The position numbers were made by a program, and so were the translations under genes. A DNA stretch of 64,000 nt, from positions 72,842-136,841 of the forward strand of contig CBCPKK010000021.1 of the NCBI GenBank assembly GCA_965119215.1. Reading direction: 5' to 3'. This document shows, one piece after another, positions 59,811 through 64,000 of the stretch (its first letter is position 1; each line of letters opens with the position of its first letter). The notes under the pieces are model-generated. The model was not told where the DNA came from, did no database searches, and saw only the letters and a program-made list of their open reading frames with translations. Source of the stretch: Buttiauxella sp965119215 (lineage in GTDB: Bacteria; Pseudomonadota; Gammaproteobacteria; Enterobacterales; Enterobacteriaceae).

Positions 59811-60764
59811 TTATTGATAATCAATATTGAAATATAAAGTGGCGTGGACTTTCCCGGGCTGCACATTTTCATCCGTTTGATAATATTGTGAATAAAACCT
59901 AACCGCATATTTATCAGTCTGAGCATTGCGCAGTTCAATCTTTTTCATTTCCTGGAAGTTGAGTGGCTTATTTTCATCATCCAGCACCTGAATCCCAACC
60001 CCTTTAGCCGCAGAACGACCTGATGCAGTGTTACTTAACACACCGTCAGTACCTGATTGCCTGGCAAACTGGCCATTCCATTTCAAATAAATAGCGGAAT
60101 TTATTTCATTAGTTGCAGTGCAAGTTAAATGGATATCGAAGGGCTTTCTCCCGGCAACAACCCCCACGGATTTAAACCTGTCGAGTAAAGCACCCTGTAA
60201 AGTCACATTCCGCGTTTTATCACCATATATTTGACACGAGCGATTCTGAACAGTAACAAACCCCGATGGGATATAAATATCCACCAGTGGCGAAGACTGC
60301 AACAGGCTATTAATTTCAAAATGCATACCCTCTGAAATATTTCTCGAGGATATGTCATTATCAATTTTAATCAGCTCCATGTTTATTTTGGAACCTGATA
60401 GCTCTGAAAGATTCGCAGAGAATTTCGCGGGCCAGACTATTTCTAGTCCACTTGAGGTGACTAATGTGATTTTTACCCCAACGCCTTTGGTATTTGTTTG
60501 ATAAACACCCGGTGTATTTATTTTTGATGCGCCGCCGGGAACATCAGCACTAAATTGAATAATCTGATCACAATCTGCATTTTGGGAAATATGGACTGCA
60601 AAAGAACTCTTTTTTAGCACGGCACCTGCAGATGAATTGTTCCTGCTCATCAATGTTTCTGGCAGAACTGTAATTTTCTGCGTTTTTACATTACATGCCG
60701 CCTGAGCATTAAAACCGACTGCCAGCAGTATAAACAGCGAAAAAACCGCACGAATTAACGACAT
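59811..60764 (-). CDS. two-domain fimbrial tip adhesin
   Basis: 317 residues with a signal peptide ending FNAQAAC. The N-terminal receptor-binding-type domain (about 24-170) has one cysteine pair (24, 65). The C-terminal pilin domain (about 171-317) has a second pair (Cys177 in NRSCQIYG, Cys215 in HLTCTATNE) and ends ATLYFNIDYQ, the alternating donor-strand-type C-terminus of chaperone-usher subunits. The size and layout are those of a tip adhesin rather than a major pilin. The receptor is unknown. Its start overlaps the usher stop by ten bases, with GGAGG upstream. Confidence 0.85.
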   Translation of the reverse strand: MSLIRAVFSLFILLAVGFNAQAACNVKTQKITVLPETLMSRNNSSAGAVLKKSSFAVHISQNADCDQIIQFSADVPGGASKINTPGVYQTNTKGVGVKITLVTSSGLEIVWPAKFSANLSELSGSKINMELIKIDNDISSRNISEGMHFEINSLLQSSPLVDIYIPSGFVTVQNRSCQIYGDKTRNVTLQGALLDRFKSVGVVAGRKPFDIHLTCTATNEINSAIYLKWNGQFARQSGTDGVLSNTASGRSAAKGVGIQVLDDENKPLNFQEMKKIELRNAQTDKYAVRFYSQYYQTDENVQPGKVHATLYFNIDYQ

Positions 60765-63208
60765 GTTACCTCCAGGCTTTTTATATTAACTGTGCATATT
60801 TCTTTTTCCGTAGAAATAGTTACCGTCGGCGATTGGGTTTGATCTATATAGAGGAGGCCACCCTGGCCAACATAACCAATATGATTATTCTCTTGATCTT
60901 TGATCGTTGCGCCAAAAGGCAGTGTTTGCTGCTTAAGCAATTTAGGATGAATTATGGTCTGCTTATTGATCTTTGTTTCAAAAGCAACGTGAACCACATT
61001 CCCCTCAAACGGAACCACTTTCCTTTGTGTCTGCTGGAAAGTTAATGCGTCATCTGCGCCTTTGGGGTTAATAATCACTTCGTTAACACGCCATGCACGC
61101 AACCACGGCATTACAGCATAGCCATTTGAATCAAAACGAGTTCCTGGTGCACCATCAAGCCGGGCACCCTGAGCATCTTCGGCGTAAACCAGTGCTACCG
61201 TGTCACTGCGTTCAGGGGAAAGCGTTATTCCCTGGCGATGACCAATCATTGAACCACTCAGACCCGCACTGGCCTGGTGCCAGTTATTGCCCTGACTTAA
61301 CGTTGTGCTCAGAGTGCTGTAAGGCGAACGGTAAGATCCATTCATTCCCCAGTCCATTTCGCCCCCACGGCCATAACCTGCGTTCATGCCTAGCGCAGTA
61401 TTATTTTCTTCATCCACCGACGTTGAGAACCCGACGCGTGTATTGCTGGCTTTACCATTACTGCTATAACTATCTGAATATATTTGTGTATATCCCGAGT
61501 CAGAACGCGGCAGATAATAACTAAAGTTAAGAGCTATCTGATCATCTTTTATGACCTTGCCATATTCATCTTCATTCCATAAACGCTGTACTGAGAGAGT
61601 CCAGTTTACGTTTCCCCAGCCATTACTATAACCAACAGAATATTGTCGATAACTGTCCTGTTTTCCCCAGTATTTATTGAGGGAACCAGAGATATTTAAT
61701 GATCCCCAGTTTTCCTGGAGAGGCTGGCTCAGGCTTAATGAATAAGACTGTTTTTCACGTAATACCGTATATTCCGTACCGTTGTCTTGTTGTTCGAAAG
61801 CATCACGCTGGCCGTAATAATGTTGCGTGTTGAATTTCCCTTCCAACCACAATGATGTCTGTGAAAAAGGTATCGTTCGGTTATAGGTCAAGCGATAGCC
61901 TTGTCCGTGGTTTTCCTGAGCATCAAAATCAAAGCGCGACTGCGTGATATCGAGTGCCAATGCACCAAAAAAGGTATTCAAACCTGAGCCAATCAAGACT
62001 GCCTGATAATGGTCAAACGCTGTAGCCCCCGAATACAGTGACACGTAGTTATTCAGCCCATATTGCCATGTCGCCTGGGCTGCAAAAGGGGAATCATCGC
62101 TATCCTGCTCATCAATTTTTCCGGCAGAGAGGTTATAGCGACTGACCCCCGGCTTTAATAATTGCGGCACTGATGAATAAGGAACAGAAAAACGCCGAAT
62201 ACGGCCATCCGACTCCTGGATTGTCACGAGTAAATCACCACCGGTATTTGCCGGTAAAATAGATTCGATGGAGAAAGGCCCAGCAGGAACAGATGTTTGA
62301 TGGATAGTCCGTCCATCTTGCGTGACGGTGACTCGCGCATTTGTTTCAGCAGTACCTCTGATATTCGGCGCCCAGTTCAGTGTGTTATCAGGGTGCATTT
62401 GATCGTGTGATTCAAGCGATACCCCCAGAATACTCAAGCCATCGAACAGCTGATTGTCAGTATAAAACTGACCCGCACTGAGCATAGATTTCCAGCCAAT
62501 CAGCGGTTTTTTTAACGTTGTCCGGTTGCTGGAATAATGCTTCCCGCTGTCGTTATTCCAGTCCAGGCTGCCAAAATGCTCCAGTAACCAGCCTGAAGCA
62601 GAAGCTCGAATATCAAGCCCAAGCCACGCGCTGTCGGAACTGGAACGACTTTCCCCTCGTTGCTGCATGGAATAGTAATCAGCCATATAACCCAGATTGA
62701 CGGCAGGAATCCCTTTTTGCCATTGTTCAGGCTGAACATAATTACTGTCTGTATTATCAAGATAAGCCTGCGGAACGCTCATGCGTAACTCAAGTTGCCC
62801 GGCATTAAACGTTTCCGCAGCATTACCATAAACATCCCATTTATTAATGGTGCCGCAGTAATTTTTATCTTCAGCAAAGGCTTGATTCATCCGTGTAGAA
62901 TTAATCCCGATGGAATCGAGAAAATAAGCTGAATGACATGTTTCCAGATCCCCATTTTTGTCTTTGTTTAAGATAATTTCATGGCGACCCCGCCAGTAAT
63001 CATTAACATAAACATCAAGGCTATAACTACCTGGTGGTAGTGACTTTACATCAAATTTACTGAGATCGCTCCCCTGAGCATTACCCATTAAAATTGCATT
63101 ATTAAATGTATAACGTATATCATCTTCTGCATAAACGGAGATAGGCAGTAACGATATATGAGCCAGAACTAAAAATGGAGTAACACCCGTTTTCTTATTA
63201 AGATCCAT
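60755..63208 (-). CDS. outer-membrane fimbrial usher
   Basis: 817 residues, within the usual 800-870 for chaperone-usher ushers. The signal peptide ends ISVYAEDD. The N-terminal chaperone-binding domain includes DLSKFDVKSLPPGSYSLDVY and a cysteine pair (91, 118). The plug/barrel region has SILPANTGGDLLVTIQESDG and LLKPGVSRYNLSAGKID, and C-terminal domains include PWLRAWRVNEVIINPKGADD and a final cysteine pair (EKEICTVNIKSLEVTCR). It secretes and orders subunits at the outer membrane. It lies 14 bp after the chaperone gene. Confidence 0.95.
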   Translation of the reverse strand: MDLNKKTGVTPFLVLAHISLLPISVYAEDDIRYTFNNAILMGNAQGSDLSKFDVKSLPPGSYSLDVYVNDYWRGRHEIILNKDKNGDLETCHSAYFLDSIGINSTRMNQAFAEDKNYCGTINKWDVYGNAAETFNAGQLELRMSVPQAYLDNTDSNYVQPEQWQKGIPAVNLGYMADYYSMQQRGESRSSSDSAWLGLDIRASASGWLLEHFGSLDWNNDSGKHYSSNRTTLKKPLIGWKSMLSAGQFYTDNQLFDGLSILGVSLESHDQMHPDNTLNWAPNIRGTAETNARVTVTQDGRTIHQTSVPAGPFSIESILPANTGGDLLVTIQESDGRIRRFSVPYSSVPQLLKPGVSRYNLSAGKIDEQDSDDSPFAAQATWQYGLNNYVSLYSGATAFDHYQAVLIGSGLNTFFGALALDITQSRFDFDAQENHGQGYRLTYNRTIPFSQTSLWLEGKFNTQHYYGQRDAFEQQDNGTEYTVLREKQSYSLSLSQPLQENWGSLNISGSLNKYWGKQDSYRQYSVGYSNGWGNVNWTLSVQRLWNEDEYGKVIKDDQIALNFSYYLPRSDSGYTQIYSDSYSSNGKASNTRVGFSTSVDEENNTALGMNAGYGRGGEMDWGMNGSYRSPYSTLSTTLSQGNNWHQASAGLSGSMIGHRQGITLSPERSDTVALVYAEDAQGARLDGAPGTRFDSNGYAVMPWLRAWRVNEVIINPKGADDALTFQQTQRKVVPFEGNVVHVAFETKINKQTIIHPKLLKQQTLPFGATIKDQENNHIGYVGQGGLLYIDQTQSPTVTISTEKEICTVNIKSLEVTCR

Positions 63209-63222
63209 CTTATTACCCCTCG

Positions 63223-63930
63223 TTATCCATGAGTAATTATTTTCGTTTCAATCATTCCGCCATAATCGTTAACACTCTGGACAACCAAATTCTTCCCACT
63301 GGGTATTTTTTCTTTCATTTTCAACTTCATTTTACTTTTAGGAGCAATCATTTCTCCTTCTTCTAAAAGACCTGTTCCTGAAGCTGTTTTGATATCCACA
63401 ATGGTAATAAAGAAAGGTGAGGGATTGAGGACGGTAATATTAGCTCCTGAAACAAACAGTTCTAGCTTACTTTCGGCATCCCCTCTTTCGCCTAATCCTG
63501 CTGGCCGCCAGATAAATTTAAACCGTGACCGGATCGCCATGTTTAATGTTCCCGCAGCATTTTTTATTTCATTGTTGTCTATTGCAGGAATATCCAGAAT
63601 ATTTAACCACCACAGTGACTCTCTATCGCTAACAGAAATATCCTGCCCTTCCTGCTTCTTAATTCGTATTGACTGGCCATTTTTGGAATCAATACGTGCA
63701 ATAGGGGGCGATATAATAAATGGGGTGGAAATTTTTTCAGGCAATACATCAGGATCACCTTCATCCAGCCAGATTTGTGCCAATGAAGGTGTACTAGCCA
63801 TATTTGTCATTTGGATAGTGATTTCAGAGGAACCCGCGGGATAAACAAACCGCGTTCCATTAACGATAATATTATCAGCATAGGAAAACGGTGTGATTGT
63901 CATGGCAAAATAAAAAAGAATAAACCTCAT
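63223..63930 (-). CDS. periplasmic fimbrial chaperone (PapD family)
   Basis: 235 residues with a signal peptide ending PFSYADN. The PapD-family anchor residues are the Arg in NGTRFVYPAGSSEITIQM and the Lys in AIRSRFKFIWRPAG. The GTLNMAIRSRFK strand resembles the G1 donor strand. C-terminal domain: KLELFVSGANITVLNPSPFF. The segment between F1 and G1 is of ordinary length, suggesting the short-loop (FGS) class. I chose ATG 63930 (MRFILFYFAM), which has GGAGG seven bases before it; upstream ATGs would place that ribosome site inside the gene. Confidence 0.93.
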   Translation of the reverse strand: MRFILFYFAMTITPFSYADNIIVNGTRFVYPAGSSEITIQMTNMASTPSLAQIWLDEGDPDVLPEKISTPFIISPPIARIDSKNGQSIRIKKQEGQDISVSDRESLWWLNILDIPAIDNNEIKNAAGTLNMAIRSRFKFIWRPAGLGERGDAESKLELFVSGANITVLNPSPFFITIVDIKTASGTGLLEEGEMIAPKSKMKLKMKEKIPSGKNLVVQSVNDYGGMIETKIITHG

Positions 63931-63948
63931 AGTGACCTCCATGTGAGT

Positions 63949-63978
63949 AATACCATAGCCATAAATGGCCATGGTATT
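63949..63978 (-). promoter_or_regulatory. hairpin upstream of the fimbrial chaperone gene
   Basis: Inverted repeat AATACCATAGCCAT / ATGGCCATGGTATT with a two-base loop and one mismatch, 19 bp upstream of the chaperone ATG. The major pilin gene is expected just beyond the right edge, where such hairpins often stabilise pilin mRNA and limit read-through into assembly genes. There is no T-run in the operon direction, so it is not a classical terminator. Confidence 0.6.
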
Positions 63979-64000
63979 TTGTCTTAAAGATAAGTTACGC

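Noticed and set aside
61093..61524. A 143-codon + strand frame opposite the usher gene
   Set aside because: It is antisense to a well-conserved usher segment and has no start signals.

Overview
The window is a stretch of enterobacterial chromosome. Nearly every gene in the first 57 kb has a recognisable Escherichia coli orthologue of near-identical length in the same order (malP-malT, glp, glg, asd, gnt, yhhWXY with the sRNA RyhB, ggt, ugp, liv, rpoH, ftsXEY, rsmD, zntA, tusA, yhhQ, dcrB, yhhST). Protein divergence, missing neighbours (rtcAB, acpT, nik) and extra genes indicate a member of the Enterobacteriaceae other than Escherichia; the genus cannot be fixed from sequence reading alone.

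Layout. 1-9220: maltodextrin phosphorylase (cut by the window edge), the mal activator malT, then glpD facing away from glpEGR. The glp block is inverted compared with E. coli K-12. 9276-18688: the glycogen operon glgBXCAP. 18948-25828: asd, yhgN, gluconate uptake and phosphorylation (gntU, gntK) with repressor gntR, and the redox/quercetinase-like yhhW and yhhX. 25905-26028: the iron sRNA RyhB and its Fur box. 26125-34144: yhhY, gamma-glutamyltranspeptidase, yhhA and the Pho-controlled glycerol-3-phosphate importer ugpBAECQ. 34344-41167: branched-chain amino-acid importers livKHMGF and livJ, with panM between the two binding proteins. 41390-45831: rpoH and the ftsYEX operon. 45992-50311: rsmD, small membrane proteins and zntA with a MerR-type (ZntR) promoter.

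The accessory parts are a tripartite TRAP transporter (50361-53189) inserted between zntA and tusA, and the right end after yhhT (57541). There a small exported protein of unknown function and an M24-fold protein that has lost canonical metal ligands are followed by an AT-rich chaperone-usher fimbrial operon running in from the right edge (chaperone, usher, two-domain adhesin, one unrecognised small gene).

Scattered between genes are palindromic repeats. One family of about 90 bp has three copies (5399-5490, 26676-26764, 32720-32807), and one of these splits ugpB from ugpA. There is also a REP-like inverted pair before zntA and several GC-rich intrinsic terminators. Much of the window concerns carbon and energy reserves (maltodextrin, glycogen, glycerol phosphate, gluconate) and periplasmic scavenging (amino acids, glycerophosphodiesters, glutathione). 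No rRNA, tRNA, CRISPR array, prophage or transposase was seen.
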